Assembly: GCA_039208045.1 (NCBI GenBank)
Contig: JBCCRH010000221.1
Span: 1-9,968, forward strand
DNA length: 9,968 nucleotides
Direction of reading: 5' to 3'
Source: JBCCRH01 sp039208045
Lineage (GTDB): Bacteria > Bacteroidota > Bacteroidia > Chitinophagales > Saprospiraceae
Part shown: in pieces, positions 1 through 6,265 of the stretch
Position numbering within the stretch: position 1 is the stretch's first letter
How the letters are laid out: the number at the start of each line of letters is the position of its first letter
Program-made: the position numbers and the translations under genes
Notes under the pieces: generated by a model
Databases searched by the model: none
What the model saw: the letters and a program-made list of their open reading frames with translations, nothing else
What the model was told of the DNA's origin: nothing

Positions 1-2
1 AT

Positions 3-83
3 CTGGAAGAGCAGGCGTGTTCTCTTATTAGCCAATCGCTGAATCGTTTTTTTGCTACTAAAGAGTTGTCGATAAGGGACTAG
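3..83 (+). CDS. Possible C-terminal tail of a rightward gene cut by the window edge
   Basis: The third plus-strand frame is open from the window edge for 26 codons and ends in TAG at 81-83. The other two plus frames hit stops at 29-31 and 40-42, and the minus strand carries several stops, so this is the only frame that could be coding. The tail has a mixed, soluble-looking composition and ends in ELSIRD. It would converge on nadD, the two TAG stops sharing the palindrome CTAG at 80-83. A 26-codon open frame is expected by chance fairly often, so this is weak. No family can be recognised from so short a piece. Confidence 0.4.
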   Translation: MEEQACSLISQSLNRFFATKELSIRD

Positions 84-673
84 GGTTGGTAGCGATAGAG
101 ATTAGAGTTTTGTAAGTAGTCGTGTACAGCTTCGGGGACTAGGTACTGTATCGACTGCCCAGCCTGAATGCATTTGCGGATGTAGGTGGCCGAGATTTGC
201 ATCAATGGCGCTTCGAACAACTGTACACTCGGATGATTTGCCAGCTCGCCCAAATCATAAGTGGGCCGCTGATACACATAGATGGAATAATTAGCTAAAA
301 TCACCTCATAATTTTTCCACTTATGTAAACTCGCTAGATTATCTCCCCCCATGATGAGTGCAAAATCTTGCTGTGGAAATTTTTCCTTCAAGTAAGCTAG
401 CGTATCAATGGTGTAGGAGGGCTTTGGCAAGCCAAATTCAATATCGGAGGCACGCAGGCGTGGGTTGTCGCCAATAGCGAGGCGCACCAAGTGGAGGCGG
501 TCATAATCGCGCGCGAGCGATTTTTTGGGTTTCAATGGATTTTGAGGGGAGACTACTAGCCAAACTTGGTCAAGATCGGTTTGGGTGGCCATATAGTTGG
601 CAATAATTAGATGGCCGATGTGTACTGGGTTGAAGGAGCCGAAGAAGAGGCCAATTTTTTTGGTGGAGGGCAT
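80..673 (-). CDS. nadD: Nicotinate-nucleotide adenylyltransferase (NadD)
   Basis: NadD transfers AMP from ATP to nicotinate mononucleotide, giving deamido-NAD in the cytoplasmic NAD biosynthesis pathway. The protein has 197 residues, normal for the family. Near the N-terminus (about residues 8-21) is the nucleotidyltransferase signature GSFNPVHIGH, whose histidines bind the ATP phosphates. Near the C-terminus (about residue 160) is ISATYIR, the family's ISST-x-IR phosphate-binding motif with Ser replaced by Ala at one place. MGGDNLASLHKW, about residues 108-119, matches the usual mid-protein substrate-binding segment. The ATG at 673 directly precedes the signature. It is the last gene of the leftward cluster, starting 11 bases after the lipoprotein stop, and is probably co-transcribed from the dnaN promoter. 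No Shine-Dalgarno is visible. Confidence 0.95.
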   Translation of the reverse strand: MPSTKKIGLFFGSFNPVHIGHLIIANYMATQTDLDQVWLVVSPQNPLKPKKSLARDYDRLHLVRLAIGDNPRLRASDIEFGLPKPSYTIDTLAYLKEKFPQQDFALIMGGDNLASLHKWKNYEVILANYSIYVYQRPTYDLGELANHPSVQLFEAPLMQISATYIRKCIQAGQSIQYLVPEAVHDYLQNSNLYRYQP

Positions 674-684
674 AGCTATGAAAT

Positions 685-1098
685 TTAGCGATCTTCAGGA
701 ACCTCATTTTCGATAATAATTTCTTCATCAGGGGCGTCGATATGCCACTTTTCTTCTATTCTAATCAGACGATAATTTTCCTCGTAGCGCTCGTATTGAT
801 CCTCCACCTCACAAAGGCAAAAGGCTGTATCCCCCTGTTCTTCACAGCGCAATTTTAAAAATTGAGTAGTGAGCACGCTAGAGTCGAGGGCTTCTTCCAC
901 AATGATACGTGACATAGTTTCAAGGCGGCGCTGTTCCGCAGGCGTACTCAGCGCTTTGGCTGCTTCGAAATTATTATTATCAATAAAGGCTTGGTAAGCT
1001 CTCAGCGTAGCTTCTGGGGTGGCATACTGTGGAGGTGCTTCTGTCTGACAAGCTACACCAAATAGGCACAATATGACGATCCTAAACCAATGCTTCAT
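685..1098 (-). CDS. Small NTF2-like lipoprotein of unknown function (DUF4878-like)
   Basis: With the ATG at 1098 the protein has 137 residues. It begins with a short basic stretch and a hydrophobic segment ending in LFGVAC, a lipoprotein signal with the lipidated Cys at about residue 17, so it is probably anchored in a membrane facing the periplasm. The mature part (ATPEATLRAYQAF, then a helix pair, then LIRIEEKWHID) resembles the small NTF2-like fold of DUF4878-type lipoproteins, in which a helical start is followed by strands ending in a W-x-I/V-D motif; this is from memory of the family. Three further cysteines lie at about 85, 94 and 96, the last two as CLC. The C-terminus is very acidic. 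A GTG at 1119 would add seven residues before the signal and is less likely. It sits between dnaN and nadD, 24 bases after the dnaN stop. No specific function can be assigned. Confidence 0.8.
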   Translation of the reverse strand: MKHWFRIVILCLFGVACQTEAPPQYATPEATLRAYQAFIDNNNFEAAKALSTPAEQRRLETMSRIIVEEALDSSVLTTQFLKLRCEEQGDTAFCLCEVEDQYERYEENYRLIRIEEKWHIDAPDEEIIIENEVPEDR

Positions 1099-1122
1099 CT
1101 GTTGGGAATTCGTCAACACCTC

Positions 1123-2238
1123 TTAATTACTCAACATAACGGGCATTACCAACATCAGAATCTCTTCGCCTGCGGTCTCTTCTACCGGTAGTAGAATACC
1201 AGCGCGAGTTGGCGTAGACAGCTCCATCTTCACTTCCTCTGATTCCATGACGCCGAGCATTTCTACCAGAAATTTTGCGTTAAACGCAATGGTTAGTGGC
1301 GTACCCTCGTAGGTGCAAGCTAGTTGCTCTGTCGCTTCGTTAGAGAAGTCAAGATCTTGTGCTGAAACCGTTAGGCTGCCATCATTGATATTCAGGATGA
1401 CCTGGTTGGTCGTTTTATTGGCATAAATGGCAATCCGCTTGAGCGAATTTTGGAAGTCTGTGCGTGTGAGGGAAAGCAGGTTAGGATTGTCTACTGGAAT
1501 TACCGCGTTGTAGTCTGGGTAGCGGGCATCGATCAAGCGGCATACTAAGTTGGTATCGCCAAAATTGAAAAAAGCATTGGCTTTATTGAATGCCAACTGC
1601 ACGGAATCGCCATTTGGCAAAGAGCCCTTCAGCAGATTGAGGGCTTTTTTAGGAACGATAAAAGAAGTAGAAACCTCACTATTGATTTCGGAAAACGTGT
1701 ATTTCACCAACTTATGGGCATCCGTAGCTACCATAGTGAGCTTGTTGAAATCCACCTGAAAGTATACCCCCGTCATAGCAGGGCGCAGTTCATCATTGCT
1801 GGTCGCAAAAATGGTTTTATTGATGCCTTGCTCCAACAGATTTGCCGAAAGGCTAAGCGTATCGACGGTGTCTGGCGTCGGAATAGCTGGGAAGTCCGCT
1901 CCGTTCTCACCTGCCAATTTGTACTTACCATAAGCAGAGGTGATTTCGATACCAAAATTTTCGTCATTTACCGTGAAAGTTACCGGCTGCTGTGGCAGTG
2001 CTTTAAGCGTTTCCAAAAGAATCTTAGCAGGCACCGCTACTACACCGTCCGCATCTGCCATCACCTCTATTTCTGTCGTGATAGAGGTTTCGAGATCAGT
2101 AGCAGCTATAGTCAGCTTGTTATTGTCGATGGTAAACAGGAAATCTTCCAGGATAGGGAGTACTGGATTAGAGCCGATGGCCCCGCCTGCTAATTGTAGT
2201 TTTTTCAGTAACTCGGAGGAGGAAACGCTAAATTTCAT
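1123..2238 (-). CDS. dnaN: DNA polymerase III beta subunit (sliding clamp)
   Basis: The beta clamp is a ring-shaped dimer that encircles DNA and tethers DNA polymerase III and many repair proteins. The protein has 371 residues, matching the usual 366-376. Three repeated clamp folds can be traced at about residues 1-122, 128-245 and 246-371. Recognisable pieces include SSELLKKLQLAGGAIG at the start, LEDFLF and ATDLETSI in domain 1, the stretch around RPAMTGVYF and ATDAHKLV in domain 2, and the C-terminal LVMPVMLSN, equivalent to the P-M-x-L tail that lines the partner-binding pocket. The ATG at 2238 gives the normal N-terminus. It is the first gene of the leftward cluster, with a promoter-like -7 box 44 bases upstream. 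As is usual in this phylum, dnaA is not next to it. Confidence 0.97.
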   Translation of the reverse strand: MKFSVSSSELLKKLQLAGGAIGSNPVLPILEDFLFTIDNNKLTIAATDLETSITTEIEVMADADGVVAVPAKILLETLKALPQQPVTFTVNDENFGIEITSAYGKYKLAGENGADFPAIPTPDTVDTLSLSANLLEQGINKTIFATSNDELRPAMTGVYFQVDFNKLTMVATDAHKLVKYTFSEINSEVSTSFIVPKKALNLLKGSLPNGDSVQLAFNKANAFFNFGDTNLVCRLIDARYPDYNAVIPVDNPNLLSLTRTDFQNSLKRIAIYANKTTNQVILNINDGSLTVSAQDLDFSNEATEQLACTYEGTPLTIAFNAKFLVEMLGVMESEEVKMELSTPTRAGILLPVEETAGEEILMLVMPVMLSN

Positions 2239-2243
2239 ATGTG

Positions 2244-2273
2244 GTGTGTAAACGGTTAGTGTGTAAGCAGTTG
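2244..2273. repeat. Imperfect 15-base tandem repeat in the dnaN leader
   Basis: Two adjacent 15-base units (2244-2258 and 2259-2273) agree at 12 of 15 positions and share GTGTGTAA at the start. They fill most of the gap between the dnaN start codon and its candidate -7 box, so they would be in the 5' untranslated RNA. Read on the minus strand each unit contains a -TTACACAC core, which loosely resembles a DnaA box ending in CACA. One copy, GTTTACACA, matches the degenerate form TTWTNCACA at 8 of 9 positions and the other, GCTTACACA, at 7 of 9. Binding by DnaA is speculation. Confidence 0.6.
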
Positions 2274-2281
2274 ATAAACTA

Positions 2282-2289
2282 CAAAAATA
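2282..2289 (-). promoter_or_regulatory. Candidate -7 box of the dnaN promoter
   Basis: On the minus strand this reads TATTTTTG, an exact match to the Bacteroidota primary-sigma -7 element TAnnTTTG. Transcription would begin roughly seven bases further on, near 2275, leaving a leader of about 37 bases before the dnaN ATG. No clear TTG/TTTG -33 element is seen at the expected distance upstream, so the support rests on the -7 match and its position. Confidence 0.45.
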
Positions 2290-2384
2290 GCTTTTATGAT
2301 TTAGATTATCATCCTGAATAACTAACAGAATGTTAATAACTTTTGAAGATAGATGTATTAATTTCGCGTTTCAATTTGCGAACC

Positions 2385-3650
2385 ATGATCGATAGAACCA
2401 AGCAACCTGCTATTAATGCAATTAAAAATCTGCGACTTCCTCCCATTTCGACGGATCAGTTGTCGAACGGTGTACCGGTGTATAGCATCAACATGGGTAC
2501 CCAGGATGTAGTGAAAATAGAGATTATTTTCAAGGCAGGGCGACCTTTTGAAGAGAAGCGGTTAGTAGCGCGTGCTACTAATAGTTTGATTAAAGAAGGC
2601 TCAGCGAAATATCCCGCCAATGTACTGGCTGAAGAGTTGGACTTTTACGGCTGTACGCTCAGCACGCCCTTCAGCTTGGATACTTCGACCGTGGCGGTTT
2701 ATTGTATGAATAAGCATTTACCAAAAGTGATGCCGATTATTGGGGAGGTATTGCAGGGGCCTGCTTTTTCGCAGCGCGCACTAGATGCTTATATCCGCAG
2801 AAGCGCCCAACAGCTAAAGATTGACCTTGCCAAGAGCGATGTGCTGGCCTATCGGCAAGTGACAGAGCACATTTTTGGCGAAAGCCATCCCTACGGCTAC
2901 AACAGCTTTGAGGATACCTACGGCGCACTCGAACGAGCAGATTTGCAACAGCACTACGAGCGGGCCTACCGCAGCAATAATTGTCAAGTGGTGATGAGCG
3001 GAAAAATAAGCTCGATGCACTTGGAGTTGCTCGATCAATGTTTGGGCCATTTTCAAGAAGGAGCTGTTCCTATGCAAGCCCTTCCTATCCCCAAAGAAAC
3101 GCCTCGGAAAATCAAGATGGAGCACCCCAATGCGGTGCAATCGGCCATCCGAATTGGAAGACGATTATTCAATCGGCACCATCCGGATTATTTGCCGATG
3201 TATGTGCTGAATACGATTCTTGGAGGCTACTTCAGCTCTCGCTTAATGACTAATATCAGAGAGGATAAAGGCTACACGTACAATGTGTATTCTTCGCTGG
3301 ATGGCATGCTATTTGATGGTTATTTCTTTATTGGAACAGAGACGAGTAATGATTTGGCGACAGCCGCAAAAGCAGAGATTTACAAAGAGATACGTCGGCT
3401 GCAAGAAGAGTTAGTGGGCAAGGAGGAGCTGGAAATGGTGCGCAATTACCTCATTGGTACTTTTCTGACGATGTTGGACGGGCCATTTAATGTGGCAGAG
3501 ACCGTAAAGACGATTATGCTGGAGGATTTAGCGATCTCCTTTTTTGATGACCTCATACGTACCGTACAAGAGATACAGCCTGAGCGCATCCAACAACTCG
3601 CTCAACAATACTTAAAGGAGGAAGAATTGTGGGAGGTAGTGGTTGGATAG
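2385..3650 (+). CDS. M16-family peptidase homologue lacking the zinc-binding site (pseudo-peptidase)
   Basis: This is a 421-residue M16 (insulinase/pitrilysin, mitochondrial-processing-peptidase-like) protein. The fold is clear: VVKIEIIFKAGRPFEEKRL begins the N-terminal domain, and the C-terminal domain has GGYFSSRL (about 280-287) followed by NIREDKGYTYNVYSS (about 290-304), the conserved Arg/Tyr substrate-binding region. Where active members have HxxEH, this one reads RATNS at about 63-67, so all three catalytic or zinc-binding residues are missing and no proteolysis is expected. Such dead subunits normally pair with an active M16 partner, but none is adjacent. The start chosen is the ATG at 2385, because MIDRT fits the usual N-terminus of this Bacteroidota subfamily; an upstream in-frame TTG at 2343 would add 14 residues. 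It has no evident signal peptide. It diverges from dnaN and is followed by a probable terminator, so it is probably monocistronic. Confidence 0.88.
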   Translation: MIDRTKQPAINAIKNLRLPPISTDQLSNGVPVYSINMGTQDVVKIEIIFKAGRPFEEKRLVARATNSLIKEGSAKYPANVLAEELDFYGCTLSTPFSLDTSTVAVYCMNKHLPKVMPIIGEVLQGPAFSQRALDAYIRRSAQQLKIDLAKSDVLAYRQVTEHIFGESHPYGYNSFEDTYGALERADLQQHYERAYRSNNCQVVMSGKISSMHLELLDQCLGHFQEGAVPMQALPIPKETPRKIKMEHPNAVQSAIRIGRRLFNRHHPDYLPMYVLNTILGGYFSSRLMTNIREDKGYTYNVYSSLDGMLFDGYFFIGTETSNDLATAAKAEIYKEIRRLQEELVGKEELEMVRNYLIGTFLTMLDGPFNVAETVKTIMLEDLAISFFDDLIRTVQEIQPERIQQLAQQYLKEEELWEVVVG

Positions 3651-3652
3651 GG

Positions 3653-3709
3653 AAAAAGCGTAAAATATGGGCGAACGCCTTTAGTTTATCAGGAATTTTG
3701 CGTTTTTTT
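3653..3709 (+). terminator. Probable intrinsic terminator after the M16 gene
   Basis: Bases 3653-3666 can pair with 3695-3708 over 14 positions as RNA, including two G-U pairs. The second arm runs into a seven-T tract at 3703-3709. The loop contains a nested short hairpin, GGGC-GAAC-GCCT, at 3669-3680. The structure begins three bases after the M16 stop. The outer stem is A/U-rich, so strength is uncertain, but position, orientation and T-run fit termination before the mre operon. Confidence 0.55.
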
Positions 3710-3727
3710 GCGCCTTAAACAAAAAGC

Positions 3728-3775
3728 ATTTAAAGGGCCGACGTTTAAATAATATTTGCTAATTTAATAGCTTTA
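3728..3775 (+). promoter_or_regulatory. Candidate mreB promoter with an overlapping AT-rich inverted repeat
   Basis: A perfect 7-base inverted repeat, ATTTAAA at 3728-3734 and TTTAAAT at 3744-3750, is separated by nine mostly G/C bases. TTTA at 3744-3747, 20 bases, then TAGCTTTA at 3768-3775 resembles the Bacteroidota -33/-7 pattern (TTTG, 19-21 bases, TAnnTTTG) with one mismatch in each box. Transcription would then start near 3782, just before the leader hairpin. The inverted repeat would overlap the -33 box, a position where a repressor or activator could act. The promoter call is weak; AATATTTG at 3751-3758 is a rival -7 candidate. Confidence 0.3.
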
Positions 3776-3785
3776 ATGAAAAGCC

Positions 3786-3817
3786 CTCTTGCGTTCGTTG
3801 CCCGGCAGCAGCAAGAG
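3786..3817 (+). promoter_or_regulatory. Leader hairpin upstream of mreB
   Basis: CTCTTGC (3786-3792) and GCAAGAG (3811-3817) form a perfect 7-base stem around an 18-base loop, which itself has a small TGC/GCA pairing. It ends 23 bases before the mreB ATG. After it comes AGAAGG at 3825-3830, ten bases from the start codon and the only Shine-Dalgarno-like sequence I noticed in front of a gene here. No T-run follows, so it is not a terminator. A role in RNA stability or translation control is inference. Confidence 0.4.
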
Positions 3818-3840
3818 ATAAAATAGAAGGATAAACCTGA

Positions 3841-4872
3841 ATGAAATTTTTTAGCTTTTTTACCCAAGAACTTGCCATAGACCTTGGCACCGCCAATACC
3901 TTGATTATCCAAGATGGAAAGGTCGTTGTGGACGAACCTTCCATCGTTGCGGTCAATCGCCTCACGGGCGATACGATTGCCGTTGGAAAGAAGGCGATGC
4001 AGATGCACGAAAAAACCCACGAAAATATAAAAACGATCCGTCCGCTGAAGGATGGGGTCATTGCTGATTTTCAGGCTGCCGAAAATATGATCAAAGGTTT
4101 GATCAGTATGATTGGTAACCGGCGTAAGTTTTTTAGTCATATCAAGATGGTAATTTGCATTCCATCGGGTATTACAGAAGTCGAAAAACGTGCAGTATTT
4201 GATTCTGCCGATCATGTCGACTCTAAAGAGACCTACTTGATTCACGAACCCATGGCGGCTGCTTTGGGAATAGGCCTAGATGTAGAGGAGCCTATTGGCA
4301 ATATGATTATTGATATTGGAGGGGGAACCACCGAGATTGCCGTCATTGCTTTATCTGGCATCGTTTGTGATCAGTCGATCCGCATTGCAGGGGATGAATT
4401 TACGAGTGATATTATGAGCTATATGAAGCGGCAGCACAATATATTGATTGGGGAGCGTACGGCAGAACAGATCAAGATTCATGTAGGCTCTGCTTTGCAT
4501 GAGCTGGAAGATGAACCAGAAGACTTTCCCGTAAATGGCCGCGACCTGATGACGGGTATCCCAAAGCAAATAAAGGTATCGTATGGCGAGATCGCGCATT
4601 CCTTGGATAAGTCGATTTCTAAGATTGAAGATGCGATCTTAAAAGCATTGGAGACCACTCCGCCGGAGCTGGCTTCTGATATTTATCGCACCGGGCTATA
4701 CCTAACGGGAGGTGGTGCGCTCTTGCGTGGTTTGGATAAGCGGATTAGTCAGAAAACCAAACTACCTGTTCACATTGCGGAAGACCCACTACGTGCGGTG
4801 GTGCGCGGAACGGGCATTGCACTTAAGAATACCGAGAATTTCTCCTTCCTCATTGATAGAAAGAGCGTATAA
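3841..4872 (+). CDS. mreB: Rod shape-determining protein MreB (bacterial actin)
   Basis: MreB is an actin-like ATPase that forms membrane-bound filaments and guides the elongasome along the cell wall. The protein has 343 residues, the normal length. The actin-fold motifs are in order: phosphate-1 loop DLGTANTLI at about 14-22, EPMAAALGIGL at about 136-146, phosphate-2 DIGGGTTE at about 158-165, GERTAEQIK at about 204-212, and the adenosine motif LTGGGALLRGL at about 288-298. The short hydrophobic N-terminus MKFFSFF may help membrane attachment, as the N-terminal segment does in other MreBs. It heads the operon mreB-mreC-mreD-mrdA and has its own leader, described separately. The ATG at 3841 gives the usual distance to the first motif. 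Confidence 0.97.
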   Translation: MKFFSFFTQELAIDLGTANTLIIQDGKVVVDEPSIVAVNRLTGDTIAVGKKAMQMHEKTHENIKTIRPLKDGVIADFQAAENMIKGLISMIGNRRKFFSHIKMVICIPSGITEVEKRAVFDSADHVDSKETYLIHEPMAAALGIGLDVEEPIGNMIIDIGGGTTEIAVIALSGIVCDQSIRIAGDEFTSDIMSYMKRQHNILIGERTAEQIKIHVGSALHELEDEPEDFPVNGRDLMTGIPKQIKVSYGEIAHSLDKSISKIEDAILKALETTPPELASDIYRTGLYLTGGGALLRGLDKRISQKTKLPVHIAEDPLRAVVRGTGIALKNTENFSFLIDRKSV

Positions 4873-4896
4873 GCAGTAAGCCTCAGCCCATAGACT

Positions 4897-5721
4897 ATGT
4901 ATAACCTCCTGCAAGTATTTATTCGAAATGGTAGTATTCTACTGTTCTTACTGTTGCAGGCAGTATGCTTCTTTCTCATCGTTCAGTTCAACCGTAAACA
5001 AGGAAAAATTGCAGTGACTACCGCGAACGCAGCAGTGGGTACTACGCTAGATTATTACGACTACTGGGCAGAGTTTTTCACCCTGCAGGAAAAGGTGGAT
5101 GGACTTATGGCAGAGAACGATTCCTTAAGAGCAGACTTGTACTACTGGAAGCAGATTAAAGCGCAAGAAGTGGACACATTGCAAGTGGATACAGGAAGTA
5201 TTTACAATCAGTATGACCTAGTGGGCGCTGAAATTATCAATAACTCCGTGCTGGGTACGAATAATATGATAACGCTCAATAGAGGTCGTGAAGATGGGAT
5301 CGCGCCGCATATGGGGGTGATTGGGCAAAAAGGCTTACTTGGCGTGGTGCGCTCGGTTTCTGAAAATTATTCCTCGGTCATATCCCTCCTAAATCGGCAA
5401 AGCCGGATTAGTGCCAGGATAGATCGCTCGAATGCCTTTGGCACCCTAGTTTGGGAAGGTAGCGATACGCGCTTCATGCAACTCAAGGCGGTCCCCAAGC
5501 ATTACGAACGGATTAGTATTGGGGATACCATCCGCACTACTGGTTTTTCTACTATCTTCCCATCAGACATTCCCATTGGGGTTATTGAAGAAAAAGAACT
5601 TCCCAAAGGGGATAATCACCTAGACATCAAGGTGCGCCTGATAAATGATATTTATACCGCCCGCTTTGCCTATATTGTGCGCAACTTGAAAAAGGAAGAA
5701 ATACTTTCTACACGCGAATAG
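4897..5721 (+). CDS. mreC: Rod shape-determining protein MreC
   Basis: MreC is a single-pass inner-membrane protein whose periplasmic part binds and activates PBP2 in the elongasome. The protein has 274 residues. It has one N-terminal membrane segment at about residues 11-31 (ILLFLLLQAVCFFLIV). A short coiled-coil stretch follows at about 60-85 (LQEKVDGLMAENDSLRADL). The beta-rich MreC domain includes NNMITLNRGREDGI at about 122-135 and GVIGQKGLLGVV at about 140-151, both typical of the family. IGDTIRTTGFSTIFPSDIPIG near 208-228 is the usual second-barrel motif. It starts 24 bases after mreB and ends 7 bases before mreD, so co-transcription is very likely. No SD is visible. Confidence 0.93.
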   Translation: MYNLLQVFIRNGSILLFLLLQAVCFFLIVQFNRKQGKIAVTTANAAVGTTLDYYDYWAEFFTLQEKVDGLMAENDSLRADLYYWKQIKAQEVDTLQVDTGSIYNQYDLVGAEIINNSVLGTNNMITLNRGREDGIAPHMGVIGQKGLLGVVRSVSENYSSVISLLNRQSRISARIDRSNAFGTLVWEGSDTRFMQLKAVPKHYERISIGDTIRTTGFSTIFPSDIPIGVIEEKELPKGDNHLDIKVRLINDIYTARFAYIVRNLKKEEILSTRE

Positions 5722-5728
5722 TAAGCGC

Positions 5729-6250
5729 ATGACCAGCAGTACATTTATCAATGGTGCTCGATTTATTCTATTATTCTTGCTGCAAATCTTTGTCTTCAAG
5801 CGCTTATCCCTTGGTTGGGAAGGGTATATTTATATCAATGTACTGATCTATCCCCTATTTATCTTACTACTGCCGTTGCGCACGCCCAAGCCCGCCATAC
5901 TAGGCCTTGCCTTTTTGATGGGACTCTGTATCGATTGGTTTTACGATAGCCCGGGTATCCATGCTAGTGCTAGTGTCTTTACGGCTTTCATGCGGCCTTA
6001 TGTGCTGTATTGGTACACGCCTCGCGAGGGATACAATGTAAATTACAGCCCTACAAAAAAGCGAATGGGCTTAAGTTGGTTTGCAAAATATGCAGCTACC
6101 TTGCTTGCTATGCATATTTTTTGGTATTTTTCAGTAGAAGCCTTTACCTTCTTTTATTTATTGGACATTTTAACCAAAACAGTCTTTACCTTAGTATTAT
6201 CAACATTAGTTACGTTGATGATTATGTTAATCTTTAATCCCGTAGACTAA
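5729..6250 (+). CDS. mreD: Rod shape-determining protein MreD
   Basis: MreD is a small multi-pass inner-membrane component of the elongasome, working with MreC. The protein has 173 residues with about five hydrophobic segments: around 9-24, 33-49, 56-71, 112-130 and 140-168. Sequence is poorly conserved in this family, so the call rests on length, membrane pattern and exact position between mreC and mrdA. GLCIDWFYDSPGIHASASVF at about 65-84, followed by FMRPYVL, is typical of Bacteroidota MreD. It starts 7 bases after mreC and ends 15 bases before the mrdA start. Confidence 0.88.
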   Translation: MTSSTFINGARFILLFLLQIFVFKRLSLGWEGYIYINVLIYPLFILLLPLRTPKPAILGLAFLMGLCIDWFYDSPGIHASASVFTAFMRPYVLYWYTPREGYNVNYSPTKKRMGLSWFAKYAATLLAMHIFWYFSVEAFTFFYLLDILTKTVFTLVLSTLVTLMIMLIFNPVD

Positions 6251-6265
6251 AACATACCATTTACT

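Noticed and set aside
1099..1119. GTG start adding seven residues to the lipoprotein
   Set aside because: The ATG at 1098 directly begins a normal lipoprotein signal (basic start, hydrophobic core, Cys at about 17); the extension would put polar residues before it.
1714..2193. 159-codon plus-strand open frame
   Set aside because: It lies entirely antisense to dnaN, whose clamp sequence is unmistakable; the translation has no family resemblance and no leader of its own.
2244..2345. Replication origin next to dnaN
   Set aside because: Only two imperfect DnaA-like cores and no array of boxes or AT-rich unwinding element; dnaA is absent. Not enough to call an origin.
2343..2384. TTG start adding 14 residues to the M16 protein
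   Set aside because: The ATG at 2385 gives the N-terminus usual for the subfamily; the extension has no signal-peptide character and TTG is rarer.
2814..3140. 108-codon minus-strand open frame inside the M16 gene
   Set aside because: Antisense shadow of a well-supported coding frame with low-complexity His-rich translation and no promoter or start context.
3672..3680. CGAACGCCT repeated at 9351-9359
   Set aside because: A nine-base identical pair is expected many times by chance in 10 kb; the two contexts are otherwise unrelated.
3745..4245. 166-codon minus-strand open frame over the mreB start
   Set aside because: Antisense to the conserved N-terminal part of mreB; its translation reads as a shadow and would run through the mreB control region.
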